DNA of 64,000 bases from Caulifigura coniformis (GTDB lineage Bacteria; Planctomycetota; Planctomycetia; Planctomycetales; Planctomycetaceae): NCBI RefSeq assembly GCF_007745175.1, contig NZ_CP036271.1, positions 5,406,314 through 5,470,313 of the forward strand, in the 5' to 3' direction. Both the position numbers and the translations under genes were made by a program. Positions 1-8,957 of the stretch are shown piece after piece. Positions within the stretch are counted from its first letter, which is position 1, and every line of letters starts with the position of its first letter. The notes under the pieces are model-generated. The model did not search any database, was not told where the DNA came from, and worked only from the letters and a program-made list of their open reading frames with translations.

Positions 1-11
1 GACATCTCAAC

Positions 12-51
12 AAAAATGCCTCGATCGCCGGCTGACGATCGAGGCATTTTT
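12..51. terminator. Bidirectional intrinsic terminator
   Basis: A perfect 16-bp inverted repeat (12-27 against 36-51) encloses an 8-nt loop. The stem begins with an A-run and ends with a T-run, so it can work on either strand. It probably ends a gene lying left of the window and may also serve the HU-like gene on the minus strand. Confidence 0.85.
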
Positions 52-179
52 CTAATTCGTGGCGCCCCGTTGACGCGGTAGCCCGCCAGAGTATGACCCG
101 GGAACGAGCCCGCTGAGACCCATTCCGGTCGTAGCCCGATCATGGTCCTGAGCGTCTGTACGGCCATCCCGCACCCCGA

Positions 180-203
180 CCCTCCCCCGAACCGGGGCGA
201 GGG
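180..203. repeat. CCTC-CCCCG / CGGGG-GAGG intergenic hairpin
   Basis: A short GC-rich inverted repeat (181-189 against 193-202) lies 16 bases beyond the stop of the HU-like gene. It has no T-run, so it looks more like the dispersed intergenic hairpins of GC-rich bacteria than a classical terminator. A similar small CTCCC-GGGAG hairpin ends the repeat at 50365-50566. Confidence 0.4.
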
Positions 204-218
204 AGGAGCGACGGTGAA

Positions 219-539
219 TCAGACCATGCCCTTCAGCTTCTTCAGCGCACGAACCTTCACGACGGTGCGCTTCGGCTTGGCGGCGATCATCATGGTCTCG
301 CCCGTCTTCGGGTTCCGACCTTCCTTCGCAGGCCTCGCAGGATTCTCCTTCCGCATGATCTTCAGCAAGCCGGGCAGGACGAAAACTCCCGTTCCCTTCT
401 TGCTCAGCGCGCCTTCGACAAGACCTTCGATCTCGTCGAGAACCTGCTGGACTTGCTTCTTGGAAAGCTCGGTCTTTTCAGCGAGCTCAGCGATCATCTG
501 CGACTTGGACATCGGCCGGGCGGCGGCAGCTTTGGCCAT
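219..539 (-). CDS. HU-family DNA-binding protein
   Basis: A 106-residue nucleoid-associated protein of the HU/IHF superfamily, which binds and bends DNA as a dimer. The N-terminal half forms the helical dimerisation region, with the usual Ser-Lys-Lys-Gln-Val helix around residues 26-30. The beta-arm region carries the family's NPKTGE motif near residues 76-81, followed by a basic C-terminus. An Ala/Lys-rich extension of about ten residues precedes the normal HU start, as in many planctomycete HU-like proteins. The ATG is supported by an AAGGAG Shine-Dalgarno six bases upstream and by a good sigma70-type promoter at 602-630. It is transcribed alone, divergently from folD. A second HU/IHF paralogue lies at 56446-56835. 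The family call is firm; the role relative to canonical HU is inferred. Confidence 0.93.
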   Translation of the reverse strand: MAKAAAARPMSKSQMIAELAEKTELSKKQVQQVLDEIEGLVEGALSKKGTGVFVLPGLLKIMRKENPARPAKEGRNPKTGETMMIAAKPKRTVVKVRALKKLKGMV

Positions 540-900
540 CGTGGCTCCTTTCCTTGTTGTAGGCCATCTGGATGCGGGAATGACTCCCGTTTCTGCGGGG
601 CAGTAGAACGCCGCCTTTCCGCACTGTCAATGAACCTGCGAACGCCGGACCTTGGAAAAACCCGTTGTTTTTCAACATCCGACCGCCTCGGGAAGCAAGG
701 CAAGCTGCACCGCTTGACACCCCTCCAGTCCCCTGTTTCGGCGCGATCGACCCCTTGACCGGCGACGTCGGCCGGGCGCTCGACTCTCCGACGCCCCGCC
801 ATACGCACGCCGGATGGAATCCCCCGAAGGTGCTAAGCTCTCTCTCCAATGGTCGCTCAGAGCGAGCGACGCGATTCCGCTGGAATGACGCACGAACGGA
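540..900. other. Divergent intergenic region between the HU-like gene and folD
   Basis: This 361-bp interval holds the HU-like promoter near its left end. No conserved reading frame, tRNA or terminator was recognised. A TTGACA at 714-719 points toward folD, but no acceptable -10 element lies at 16-18 bp, so the folD promoter was not located. Confidence 0.5.
602..630 (-). promoter_or_regulatory. Sigma70-type promoter of the HU-like gene
   Basis: Read on the minus strand, a perfect -35 TTGACA (625-630) is separated by exactly 17 bp from a -10 TCTACT (602-607). Transcription would start near 595 and give a leader of about 55 nt ahead of the HU-like start codon. Confidence 0.7.
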
Positions 901-1782
901 ATGAAGGACGTGGCCGCACGCATCATCGACGGCAAAGCCGTTTCACAGAAACTGCGAACCGAACTCGCGGACGAAGTCGCCGCTTTCAAGCAGCAAACGG
1001 GAGTCATCCCGCACCTGGCGGTCGTCCTGGTCGGGGATGATCCGGCGAGCGCGGTGTATGTGCGCAGCAAGAGCAAGGGGTGCGAACAGGCCGGCATGGC
1101 GGGCTCGCAGATGACACTGCCTGCGGACACGTCCCAGGCGCAGTTGCTCGAACTGGTCGCCCGACTCAACGCCGATCCTCAGGTGCACGGTATCCTGGTG
1201 CAGTTGCCGCTGCCCCGGCAGATCGATGAGACGGTCATCCTGGATGCCATCGATCCGCTGAAGGACGTCGACGGATTCCATGCCAGCAACGTCGGATTGC
1301 TGGCCCAGGGAAGACCGCGGTTCGTCCCGTGCACTCCCCTCGGCTGTCAGAAGCTTCTCCTGGATGCGGGGATTCCGACGTCCGGAGCCCATGCCGTGGT
1401 GATCGGCCGGAGTGAGATCGTCGGCAAGCCGATGGCGTCGCTTCTCGTCCAGAAAGGCGCCGGCGGGGACGCGACGGTCACCATCTGTCACAGTCGCACA
1501 AAAGACTTGGCGGCCGTCGTGAGAACGGCGGACATCGTCGTCGCCGCGATCGGCAGGCCAAAGTTCGTCACCGCCGACATGATCAAGCCGGGAGCGACTG
1601 TGATTGATGTCGGCATCAACCGCATCGAAACGGGCCTGGTCGGGGACGTCGATTACGGCCCCGTGTCCGAGATCGCGGGAGCGATCACTCCTGTCCCAGG
1701 CGGGGTGGGCCCCATGACGATCGCGATGCTCTTGGCGAATACGCTCCTGGCGGCGAAGCTGCAGACTCAGGCCCGCCGGTAA
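901..1782 (+). CDS. folD: Bifunctional methylenetetrahydrofolate dehydrogenase/cyclohydrolase
   Basis: FolD interconverts 5,10-methylene-, 5,10-methenyl- and 10-formyl-tetrahydrofolate using NADP in the cytosol, feeding one-carbon units to purine and formyl-Met-tRNA synthesis. The 293 residues match the family length. Visible signatures are the catalytic Tyr53-x3-Lys57 pair, VQLPLP, DVDGFH, PCTPLG, the Rossmann segment [27 protein letters not shown] and the C-terminal [10 protein letters not shown] signature. The ATG at 901 gives the expected N-terminus (ARIIDGKAV). Its last 98 bp overlap the 3' end of the convergent lipoprotein gene at 1685-3022, which is unusual. The enzyme call is certain. 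Confidence 0.97.
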   Translation: MKDVAARIIDGKAVSQKLRTELADEVAAFKQQTGVIPHLAVVLVGDDPASAVYVRSKSKGCEQAGMAGSQMTLPADTSQAQLLELVARLNADPQVHGILVQLPLPRQIDETVILDAIDPLKDVDGFHASNVGLLAQGRPRFVPCTPLGCQKLLLDAGIPTSGAHAVVIGRSEIVGKPMASLLVQKGAGGDATVTICHSRTKDLAAVVRTADIVVAAIGRPKFVTADMIKPGATVIDVGINRIETGLVGDVDYGPVSEIAGAITPVPGGVGPMTIAMLLANTLLAAKLQTQARR

Positions 1783-3022
1783 ACACCGACTTGAAGCGGC
1801 TCCAGAAGCCAGGCTTCTCCGCAGCCTTGGGAGCCCCACTGGCCGTGGGGCTTTGGCCTCGAATCGACTCTCCCACAGGCCGGAACTCCGATTCCGCGGA
1901 CGAGTTGGGCAGTTCGAACTGACCTCCCGGCGGCTGGAACTGAGGTTCAGCGTTCTCTCCTTCTGGCTCCGGTTCGAACCTCAGGGCCGGGGCCTGTCCG
2001 CCGGCCGGCGCCGTCTCGCGAGGAGGCCATTCCGGCGCTTCCGATGGAGGCGCCGCTGCGGCCGGCGTTGTCCCCGCTCGATCGGGAGCTGAGAGTTCCC
2101 CGGAAGCGTCGGCGTACTGCTGCGGCGGGCCGCCGCGCTGCGAGCGGGCCACTTGCGCCAGATCGACCATGTGGTGCCCCGGCAATTGGGGAACCGAGAA
2201 CACCAGGCTGTCCTCCGACGACGACGGATTCACCTGGATCCGGTCGAGCTCGAGCGTCAGCAGCATCTTGTCCTGGGGGAGTTCAATCCGGATCTGTTTC
2301 ACCAGCACGAGCTTGGTGTCCGGGTCGTGGTAGTGCTTCTCGAAGCTGGCCCGCGCAATGACGACGCCTTCGGCGTTACGAAGCTCGTGCAGGTAAATCA
2401 GGCCATGGCACGCGTTGACCTGGATGACGCGCTGCATCGGCTCGCCGGTCGGTCCGCGGCAGTCGGAGATCAGCTTGACGAGCGGTGAACCCTGGACGTC
2501 CCGCTCCATCCGGAATTCGTTCGGATCGAGCGGGACCACTCCGAACACTTCCATGAGCCACTCGGGCTGCACGGGGAACGGCATTTCCAGGTGCGCGGCG
2601 GTTGCGGCGATGTCGCTGTGACGGCAGGTGAGAACGACCCGTTCCGGAGCGTTCTTGTCCCACACCCAGAATCCCTCGGCATTCGAGCCGATGTCGAGCA
2701 TGGCCGTGTTCGACAGCGGCTGCATCACGCGCATGCGGAAGTTTCGTGGGGCCTCGACCTGCAGCGTGGCGCTCGCCGAGATCCCATGCATTCGGACCTT
2801 CGCCGAGTCCGACTTCCATCCTCGCAGGCCGGGCTGGCCTTCTTCCGCCAGTACGTTCCGATTGAGGTAGGCGACGATCTCGTCCTTGGTCGACTCCGGA
2901 GGCAGGGCGCAGGCCGATTTCGGGCCGAACGGATCGCGGGCCGCCCCGAAACGGCTCGCCCACTGGCAGCCGGTGGCGCCCAGGGCCGTCGCGAGAATCA
3001 GGATTTGCAGGCCCTTGAACAT
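1685..3022 (-). CDS. Secreted lipoprotein of unknown function
   Basis: A 445-residue protein with a signal peptide ending in a lipobox-like ALGATGC, making Cys19 the likely lipidated residue. Residues 20-280 look like a globular extracytoplasmic domain rich in beta-type segments. Residues 290-430 are Pro/Ala/Glu-rich and probably disordered. I do not recognise a named family; LolA/LolB-like lipoprotein folds are one possibility but are not demonstrated. An AGGACGGA Shine-Dalgarno precedes the ATG. It follows the 3066-3572 gene after 43 bp on the same strand, so the two are probably cotranscribed. The C-terminus runs 98 bp into the end of folD on the opposite strand. The segment [12 protein letters not shown] at about residue 405 would make a natural end, so the last 35-40 residues may be an extension created by loss of an earlier stop. 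Confidence 0.75.
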   Translation of the reverse strand: MFKGLQILILATALGATGCQWASRFGAARDPFGPKSACALPPESTKDEIVAYLNRNVLAEEGQPGLRGWKSDSAKVRMHGISASATLQVEAPRNFRMRVMQPLSNTAMLDIGSNAEGFWVWDKNAPERVVLTCRHSDIAATAAHLEMPFPVQPEWLMEVFGVVPLDPNEFRMERDVQGSPLVKLISDCRGPTGEPMQRVIQVNACHGLIYLHELRNAEGVVIARASFEKHYHDPDTKLVLVKQIRIELPQDKMLLTLELDRIQVNPSSSEDSLVFSVPQLPGHHMVDLAQVARSQRGGPPQQYADASGELSAPDRAGTTPAAAAPPSEAPEWPPRETAPAGGQAPALRFEPEPEGENAEPQFQPPGGQFELPNSSAESEFRPVGESIRGQSPTASGAPKAAEKPGFWSRFKSVFTGGPESAASPPGAYSPRASRSSWGPPRLGQE

Positions 3023-3065
3023 TCCGTCCTGTCGAAGTTGTGCGGCGATCGCAGCCGTGTGGGGT

Positions 3066-3572
3066 TTACGCGGCTGCCTGCGAGGCGGCCCAGTTTTCCG
3101 AGAGCTGCTGGTTCAATTCCGCCTGGAGCGCCTTCACTTCTTCCTCTGGGAGCTGCTGGTCGCGGACGTCGTAAGGGCCTTCGCCCCGGCTGCCGATCAG
3201 GTGCAGGTACTGCACTCCCTCCTCGATTTTCGTCCCGTCCAGTCGCAGCCGGCGGCGCTGAAGCAGATACAGGGCCACGACATACAGCATCCGGGCATGG
3301 GCCGGATTGGAGGTTTCGAGAAGCTGCTCGAAAAACCGCAGCAGGATCTCCGGATCGACTTTCGAGGCGTGAATCACGGCCGCGGGCGGAACCTGACAGG
3401 TCCAAAGGCCGATCATCCCCTCGGGGGGGCCGGTCCACCCGTCATTGGAGTAATCCAGGCGGATCAGTTCGCCGTTCCGGTCGACGACGACCGACGTGCA
3501 GAGTTCCCCCGGCGCGAGCGGCTTGCCCGAGCCGGCGCACGTCTTTCCCAGGGGACGAAACTGATATTCCAC
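3066..3572 (-). CDS. Conserved hypothetical cytosolic protein
   Basis: The product is 168 residues from a GTG at 3572. This start is preferred to the GTG at 3602 because a GGAGG Shine-Dalgarno lies six bases before it. The N-terminus (VEYQFRPLGKTCAGSG, then a further Cys in PGELC) resembles a small Cys-containing motif. The rest is helical and charged, with the LYVVALYLLQRRRLRLDG stretch typical of a packed helix pair. No signal peptide or transmembrane segment is seen. I recall similar small proteins only from planctomycetes and cannot name a function. It lies 43 bp upstream of the lipoprotein gene on the same strand, suggesting an operon. Confidence 0.7.
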   Translation of the reverse strand: MEYQFRPLGKTCAGSGKPLAPGELCTSVVVDRNGELIRLDYSNDGWTGPPEGMIGLWTCQVPPAAVIHASKVDPEILLRFFEQLLETSNPAHARMLYVVALYLLQRRRLRLDGTKIEEGVQYLHLIGSRGEGPYDVRDQQLPEEEVKALQAELNQQLSENWAASQAAA

Positions 3573-3732
3573 CGCGATCCTCCATGACGCTCGGGCGCGC
3601 ACTCCGCAGGCCGGAGCGGGAGCGGGCCGGAATCTACCGGCGACCTCACGATGGACTCAAGATGAGTCTGAAACTGGTCTCGCGGCGACTCCGGCGCTGG
3701 GAATAGACTTCGCCGCAGATTGATTCCCCTTC

Positions 3733-4662
3733 ATGGATGAGAAGATGGCCGGGACTCTCGCTTCTGCACGGATTTCGCTCGCCCTGGCCCTCGTGGCGGG
3801 CTTCACGGCGCGATCAATCGCGGACGACGCAAAGCACACGCTCCGATACCGCTTTAGCCCGGAAGAATCGGTCTATTTCACGTCGCATAACGAGACGTCG
3901 CGGCGCTACCTCCAGAACGTCAGTGAAATCCAGACGAACGACTCCGTCGACGCCCTCAAGCACTACAAGGTCCTGAGCGTGACGCCGGAAGGCGGCGCCG
4001 TCCTGGAACTCACCATCGACCGGACGAAAATGTCCGTCGACAACGGAAGCTCCCTGTTCATCTATGACAGCACCAAGGACCAGGACCCGCCGGCGGCCTT
4101 TCAGGTGGTCCACGGAACAGTCGGACGCCCCTGGCTGCGGGTGACCGTCAACGCCCTCGGCGAGACGTCGAACTACCAGACTCCCGCCGGAACCGCCGTT
4201 CCCGAATCGGCCGACTTCGTGTCACGCGTCCTCCCGGTGCTTCCCGAGAAACCGGTCGCCATCGGAGAAATCTGGAAGGAGCCGTTCACCGTCGATGCTC
4301 CCAACGGCGACGTTGAAATCGAGCCCGGCAGGCCCCTCACCCGGCCGATCACCATGCAGCGCGTCTATAAGCTGAAGTCCGTGGAGAACGGCATCGCCGC
4401 CATTGACCTCCGCACCGAGGTCCTCACCTCGAAGCGAACGCCCAAGGAAGATGTGTTCATCATCCAGCGGCAGTACTCCGGATCAATCACGATCGATATG
4501 GCCAACGGCCGCCTGCTGGGGCGTGAACTGGCCATCGATGGAAATGTCGTCGGTTACGACGGTCCCACCTCGGCCATGTCGGTCAAGATGGCCCAGCGCG
4601 ACTCCTTCGCCCCGGCCGGTGCCGCCAGCGCCGCACAGCCCGCCGAAGCCGCGACGAAGTAG
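3733..4662 (+). CDS. Secreted protein of unknown function
   Basis: A 309-residue protein with a hydrophobic N-terminal signal sequence (about residues 10-30, Ala-rich before DDAKHTLRY). The mature part is beta-rich, with repeated Val/Thr/Leu alternation and a final Ala/Pro-rich tail of about 15 residues. Such proteins are common periplasmic or surface proteins in planctomycetes, but I cannot assign a family or activity. It is transcribed alone, convergent with dapL, with 77 bp between the two stop codons and no clear terminator there. Confidence 0.7.
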   Translation: MDEKMAGTLASARISLALALVAGFTARSIADDAKHTLRYRFSPEESVYFTSHNETSRRYLQNVSEIQTNDSVDALKHYKVLSVTPEGGAVLELTIDRTKMSVDNGSSLFIYDSTKDQDPPAAFQVVHGTVGRPWLRVTVNALGETSNYQTPAGTAVPESADFVSRVLPVLPEKPVAIGEIWKEPFTVDAPNGDVEIEPGRPLTRPITMQRVYKLKSVENGIAAIDLRTEVLTSKRTPKEDVFIIQRQYSGSITIDMANGRLLGRELAIDGNVVGYDGPTSAMSVKMAQRDSFAPAGAASAAQPAEAATK

Positions 4663-4739
4663 GCCCCGACAAAGTTGGTCCCGACGCCCAGATTCTTCGA
4701 CTGGCCGCCGGTCGCCTTTCGGACGTCCCTCTCGCCTGG

Positions 4740-5972
4740 TTACTTCAGCAACTTGGTGGCGCGCGACAGGGCTTCTTCGATGTTCGCCCGGCTGTTGAAC
4801 GCGCTCAGCCGGAAGTAGCCCTCGCCGCACGATCCGAACCCGCTTCCCGGCGTCCCCACGAGGTGGGCCTTCGAAAGCAGGGTATCGAAGAACTCCCAAC
4901 TGGTTTGGCCGCCCGGTGTTTTGATCCAGATGTAAGGGGCGTTGACGCCGCCGAACACGGTCAGGCCCGCAGCCTGCAGTCCTTCCCTGAGCAGCCGGGC
5001 ATTCTCGAGATAGAACCCGACCAGCTTCGCAATCTGTTCCTTCCCCGCCGGCGAATAGGCCGCCGCCGCCCCCACCTGCACCGGGTACGACACCCCGTTG
5101 AATTTCGTGGTGTGTCGCCGCATCCACAGCGGGTAGATCTCGCGGCGTTCGCCCGACGAAGTCGTCCCGGTGAGCGTTTTCGGAACGACGGTGTAGGCAC
5201 AGCGAGTTCCCGTGAAGCCCGCGTTCTTACTGAAGCTGCGGAACTCGATGGCGCATTCGCGGGCGCCGGGAATCTCGTAAATCGAGTGCGGCAGCGAGTT
5301 GTCGGTGATGTAGGCCTCGTATGCCGCGTCGTACAGGATGATCGCGTCATTCTTCTTCGCGAAATCGACCCACTTCACCAGCGTCTCTTTGTTCAGCGTG
5401 GCCCCAGTCGGGTTGTTCGGCGAGCACAGGTAGATCAGGTCGACCTTCTCCGTCGGCAGGCTCGGGCTGAAATTGTTCTCCGCCGTGCATGGCAGGTAGA
5501 CGAGCCCCGCGTACCGCCCCGATCCGTCCGCCTCTCCCGTGCGGCCGCTCATCACGTTGGTGTCGACATACACCGGGTAGACCGGGTCCTGGACGGCGAC
5601 TTTGTTGTCCAGGCCGAAGATGTCGAGGATGTTGCCCGTGTCGCACTTCGAACCGTCGGACACGAACACTTCATCGGCCGAGATGTCGCAGCCCCGCGCC
5701 TGGAAATCGTTCTTCGCGATCGCCTCGCGGAGGAAGTCATACCCCTGTTCCGGGCCGTAGCCCTTGAACGATTCGCGCTTGGCCAGTTCGTCGACCGCTT
5801 TGTGCATCGCTTCGACGATCGCCGGGGGAAGCGGCTCGGTGACGTCGCCGATCCCCAGCCGGATCACCTTCGCCGAAGGATTGGCTTCGGTGAACGCTTT
5901 CACGCGCCGGCCGATCTCGGGGAACAGGTATCCGGCCTTGAGCTTCAGGTAGTTGTCGTTGACGCGAGCCAT
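4740..5972 (-). CDS. dapL: LL-diaminopimelate aminotransferase
   Basis: DapL is a PLP-dependent fold-type I aminotransferase. It converts tetrahydrodipicolinate directly to LL-2,6-diaminopimelate with glutamate as amino donor, bypassing the DapD/C/E steps. The product feeds both lysine and meso-DAP peptidoglycan synthesis. The 410-residue length matches the family. Visible motifs are [10 protein letters not shown] near the N-terminus, [19 protein letters not shown] and [12 protein letters not shown] with Lys249 as the PLP Schiff-base lysine. It is a single gene; the Shine-Dalgarno is weak. Its presence fits other evidence that planctomycetes make a DAP-type cell wall, and the serine hydrolase at 21593-23650 points the same way. 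Confidence 0.96.
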   Translation of the reverse strand: MARVNDNYLKLKAGYLFPEIGRRVKAFTEANPSAKVIRLGIGDVTEPLPPAIVEAMHKAVDELAKRESFKGYGPEQGYDFLREAIAKNDFQARGCDISADEVFVSDGSKCDTGNILDIFGLDNKVAVQDPVYPVYVDTNVMSGRTGEADGSGRYAGLVYLPCTAENNFSPSLPTEKVDLIYLCSPNNPTGATLNKETLVKWVDFAKKNDAIILYDAAYEAYITDNSLPHSIYEIPGARECAIEFRSFSKNAGFTGTRCAYTVVPKTLTGTTSSGERREIYPLWMRRHTTKFNGVSYPVQVGAAAAYSPAGKEQIAKLVGFYLENARLLREGLQAAGLTVFGGVNAPYIWIKTPGGQTSWEFFDTLLSKAHLVGTPGSGFGSCGEGYFRLSAFNSRANIEEALSRATKLLK

Positions 5973-6031
5973 GATCGTGTTGCCGTAGATGTTCAGCCTT
6001 CAGGCTGTTTTCAAGAATTGCCAGCCCTCTG

Positions 6032-6064
6032 CAAACCCTTCCTTCTCTTCCTTGCCTTCTGTTC
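6032..6064 (-). repeat. 33-bp purine/pyrimidine-biased intergenic repeat, copy 1
   Basis: The 33 bases are the reverse complement of those at 59910-59942 with a single mismatch. They sit directly upstream of dapL, within the 351-bp gap 5973-6323 that also precedes the beta-propeller gene. Apart from this repeat I see nothing definite in that gap. Confidence 0.8.
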
Positions 6065-6323
6065 GGTGAAAAACGAACAAAAGACAACGAGGGAACGGAA
6101 CAGATGGCTGAGCTGGTCGTGTGTGATCCCTGCTTTCGACGACGCGGCAACAAGGGGAGTTCCGCGTCGTGTCCGACAAACTGCCGAATCGGGCGTTGTA
6201 GCGCAGGGGGAAGACGGTTGCAAACGTCGGCCCGACGTGGTGAAGTCCATCCGCGGCGAGCCTCCCCCTGCACTCGCGACGCGGACGGAATCGGTCTGCT
6301 TTCTTCTGTTGGTCAGGTGCGTG

Positions 6324-7823
6324 ATGCTCGTTGTCGATCGTTGTCGGATTGCGGCCCTGCTGCTCCCCCTTTTCAGTGCTCCGGCATTCGCTGCTGAGGC
6401 GTGGACCTCGTTCCAGAACTCCGGGAATCTGGAGCTCAAGGACACCGTTGCCTCCGGGGAAGGTTCGCCGTTCGGCGCGCAACTGTGGAGCGCAAAGCTT
6501 GCAGGCTACGGCCAGTCGAGTCCGGTGCTCTGGAAGGACCGCGTGTTCGTGACGTCCATCGAGGGGCCGAACCGCGAGAAGTATCATGTCGCCGCGTACA
6601 GTGTGGGTGACGGCAGGCAACTGTGGGTCAAATCGTTTGCGAACCCTTCGCCCCGGGAGGATTCAGCCATGCTCAGCCGGGCTGCCTCCACGCCGGCCGT
6701 GGATGCACAGGGCTTGATCTGCTTCCTCGAGGGCGGACTGTTGATTGCCCTGACGCACGACGGCGACATCCGCTGGCAGCGCGACCTGGTCGCCGAGTTC
6801 GGACCGATCGATTCCAACCACGGCGTGTCGGGCTCAGTAGAGCAGCAGGACGACCGGGTGTTCGTGTGGGTCGAGCGCAAGACGGAGCCGTATCTGGTCG
6901 CCGTCGACAAACAGACAGGAAAAGACCTTTGGAAAGTTTCAGGCGTCGGCGCGACAAGCTGGGCCAGCCCACGCCTCGTTCCGACGGCGACAGGACAGCA
7001 CCTGGTTCTCAGCGCGGTCGGAAGCCTGACCGGCGTTGATCCCGAGTCCGGAAAGACACTCTGGAAACTCGAAGGTCTGGCCGGCAATTCCACGCCGACT
7101 CCGATGCCGCTCGGCAACGGCCGGTTTCTGATCGGCGCCACCGATGGACGTGGCGAGGGTGGCGGAAGCAAGCCGGCCGAAACGAACGGAGTCGTCGCCG
7201 TGACGGAGTCTGGCGGAACATGGTCGGCCGCCTACGTCTGGAAAGCGAAGCGGGCCACATCGTCCTTCGGCTCGCCGATCGCGGCCGGCGGGAACGCCTA
7301 CATCGTGAACCGGACGGGCGTCCTCTACTGCCTCGACCTGGAAACCGGCGAAGAACGCTACGTCGAGCGAACTCCCGAGAGCGTGTGGTGCACACCCGTG
7401 GCCGACGATCATGCCGTGGTCCTGTTTGGCAAAGGTGGAACCATCACCGCCCTCGCCAAGGGCCCCGAGTTCAAGCTTCTCGGCTCGATGAAGCTCTGGA
7501 CCGACGAGCCGGAGACGCTGCAGTATCGTCCGATGGGAGAAGGTGCGAGCCCCGCCGGCGAAGGACGTCGTCCGATGAGCGAAGGTGGGGCTCCAATGGG
7601 TGAAGGTCGCTCGCGCGGTGAGGGCCGTCCTCCCATGGCCGAAGGCGAACGCCCCATGGGCGAAGGGCGAGGTCCGATGGGTGGAGGTCGGGGAGGCGCC
7701 GGAGGCCCTCCATCGGGTCCCACGCTGTACGGCGTCGCCATCGTCGACGGCAAGCTGCTGGCACGTCGCGGCGAGATGCTGTTCTGCCTGAAATACGGAT
7801 CCGGCAACGCAGCGTCGCCTTAG
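6324..7823 (+). CDS. Secreted PQQ-type beta-propeller protein with a Pro-Met-Gly-Glu-Gly repeat loop
   Basis: The product is 499 residues from the ATG at 6324; the open frame extends much further upstream only because it runs antisense through dapL. The start is set by the signal peptide (hydrophobic LLLPLFSAPAFA before AEAWTSFQ). The body has repeated beta-propeller blades with the G-x-x-LW-x and D-x-x-TGK-x-LW patterns of PQQ-like outer-membrane proteins (BamB and quinoprotein-dehydrogenase superfamily). No catalytic Asp or Cys-Cys set was recognised, so a binding or scaffold role is more likely than a dehydrogenase. Nucleotides 7530-7700 encode about seven imperfect heptads, mostly P-M-G-E-G-R-x, inserted before the last blade. 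The family call is solid and the function unknown. Confidence 0.85.
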   Translation: MLVVDRCRIAALLLPLFSAPAFAAEAWTSFQNSGNLELKDTVASGEGSPFGAQLWSAKLAGYGQSSPVLWKDRVFVTSIEGPNREKYHVAAYSVGDGRQLWVKSFANPSPREDSAMLSRAASTPAVDAQGLICFLEGGLLIALTHDGDIRWQRDLVAEFGPIDSNHGVSGSVEQQDDRVFVWVERKTEPYLVAVDKQTGKDLWKVSGVGATSWASPRLVPTATGQHLVLSAVGSLTGVDPESGKTLWKLEGLAGNSTPTPMPLGNGRFLIGATDGRGEGGGSKPAETNGVVAVTESGGTWSAAYVWKAKRATSSFGSPIAAGGNAYIVNRTGVLYCLDLETGEERYVERTPESVWCTPVADDHAVVLFGKGGTITALAKGPEFKLLGSMKLWTDEPETLQYRPMGEGASPAGEGRRPMSEGGAPMGEGRSRGEGRPPMAEGERPMGEGRGPMGGGRGGAGGPPSGPTLYGVAIVDGKLLARRGEMLFCLKYGSGNAASP

Positions 7824-7855
7824 GATCAGATTGAACGTGAGAGGGATGAGGGACG

Positions 7856-8560
7856 ATGGCGCTGGACGTGTATGTCATGCCCCTCTGGCGCTTCAAAACG
7901 GGCGACTTCAGCACGCCCATTGAAGAGGGGCTCGGTCTGGAGCCGACGATCATCACGAGCGACGGGGTTGTCCGTCCGTCTCAACGGCGCTCCAGAGATT
8001 GGACCTCGTTGCTGCGCCGCTTCCGCGCGCGGCGAGAGACGCGCGCGATTCGCAAGGCCGTCGAATCCGCGAATCTCGTGAGAGTCCGGTGGAACGACGA
8101 CGGGCCCGTTCAATACTCGCAGCAGTCACCCGGCTTTGAAGCGCTGCGGGCCTATGCACGCTGGCTCGACTGTCGTGATCGCATTCCGAGGTTCGATGCG
8201 CCGCCAGAGCGGGATTACTACAAGCACCCGGTGATGAAGGAACAGATTTCAAACCCCGGTTGCCCGCATCTCGTCGGTCATTCGTGTTTCAGCGGGTACT
8301 ACCTGCCGGTGGATTTCGAGAAAGTCGTTCAAGTGGAACCGTACCTGATCCTGGGATACTACCCTGCGACGCATGCGGTGGGTTCGAGCCCTCGCTTGAT
8401 GAAGGAACTCGATCGAATTCAGGTCGACTTACAGGCGCCTGCGGATCAGCGGCTCGACGCCTCCGATCCACTGGTTGACGTCAAGGTCGCGTACCTGCAG
8501 CTTCGCGACATCGCCGAGCTGAGTTGTCGGCATGGTCTTCCCGTGATCTTTCATGGGTAA
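7856..8560 (+). CDS. Hypothetical protein
   Basis: A 234-residue soluble protein starting at an ATG with a GAGGGA-type Shine-Dalgarno. It begins MALDVYVMPLWRFKTGDF and contains a basic RRFRARRETRAIRK helix (about residues 61-74) and a Cys/His-containing stretch NPGCPHLVGHSCFSGYY. No signal peptide or transmembrane helix is seen. I do not recognise the family. It starts 32 bp after the beta-propeller gene on the same strand and could be cotranscribed with it, though the two appear unrelated. It is convergent with the small membrane protein gene. Confidence 0.7.
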   Translation: MALDVYVMPLWRFKTGDFSTPIEEGLGLEPTIITSDGVVRPSQRRSRDWTSLLRRFRARRETRAIRKAVESANLVRVRWNDDGPVQYSQQSPGFEALRAYARWLDCRDRIPRFDAPPERDYYKHPVMKEQISNPGCPHLVGHSCFSGYYLPVDFEKVVQVEPYLILGYYPATHAVGSSPRLMKELDRIQVDLQAPADQRLDASDPLVDVKVAYLQLRDIAELSCRHGLPVIFHG

Positions 8561-8584
8561 TGCAATTCACGGTAGTGGGTCAGT

Positions 8585-8839
8585 TTAATCCGGGCTGCCG
8601 ACATGCTGGTCATCCGTGAAAGTTGACGGCGCTGGGTATTCGTTCGTCTGAATCACAATCACGGCAAAGGTCACGACTGATGCCATGAAGCCGACGATTC
8701 CGCCAAGGAATGCGGCGAACAGCCCGCCGACGTGGATACCGTAATCTCTCGTCAGGAGGTTCTCGCAGAGCCAGCCGGCGACGAAACCCGCCTCGAAACC
8801 GCGAAGCGCCCAGGTATAGCCGTTGCGTTGCTTCTGCAT
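8585..8839 (-). CDS. Small membrane protein
   Basis: An 84-residue protein with two hydrophobic segments (about residues 12-27 and 38-63) and a polar tail, so it probably sits in the inner membrane as a hairpin. Gly-rich packing motifs (FLGGIVGFMAS) support membrane insertion. The family was not recognised. The first bases overlap the extended open frame of the downstream BRCT-MerR-TPR gene, but not its preferred start at 8958, so the two genes are divergent with about 118 bp between them. Confidence 0.55.
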   Translation of the reverse strand: MQKQRNGYTWALRGFEAGFVAGWLCENLLTRDYGIHVGGLFAAFLGGIVGFMASVVTFAVIVIQTNEYPAPSTFTDDQHVGSPD

Positions 8840-8957
8840 CCCACCAGCTTACCAGCCGGTCGGGGGATCGGCACGGCGGGGGTTGACAGGGTCGCCCTCG
8901 GCGGACGGACCTTCAGCTTGTAGAGACCTACGACCGAATTCACGAGAGGAGCGCAGC

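Noticed and set aside
943-1839. 298-codon frame on the minus strand
   Set aside because: Antisense shadow of folD, whose motifs are complete on the plus strand.
4863-6323. Long open frame on the plus strand preceding the beta-propeller gene
   Set aside because: It runs antisense through dapL and encodes Arg/Val/Asp-rich sequence without homology; the signal peptide begins at 6324.
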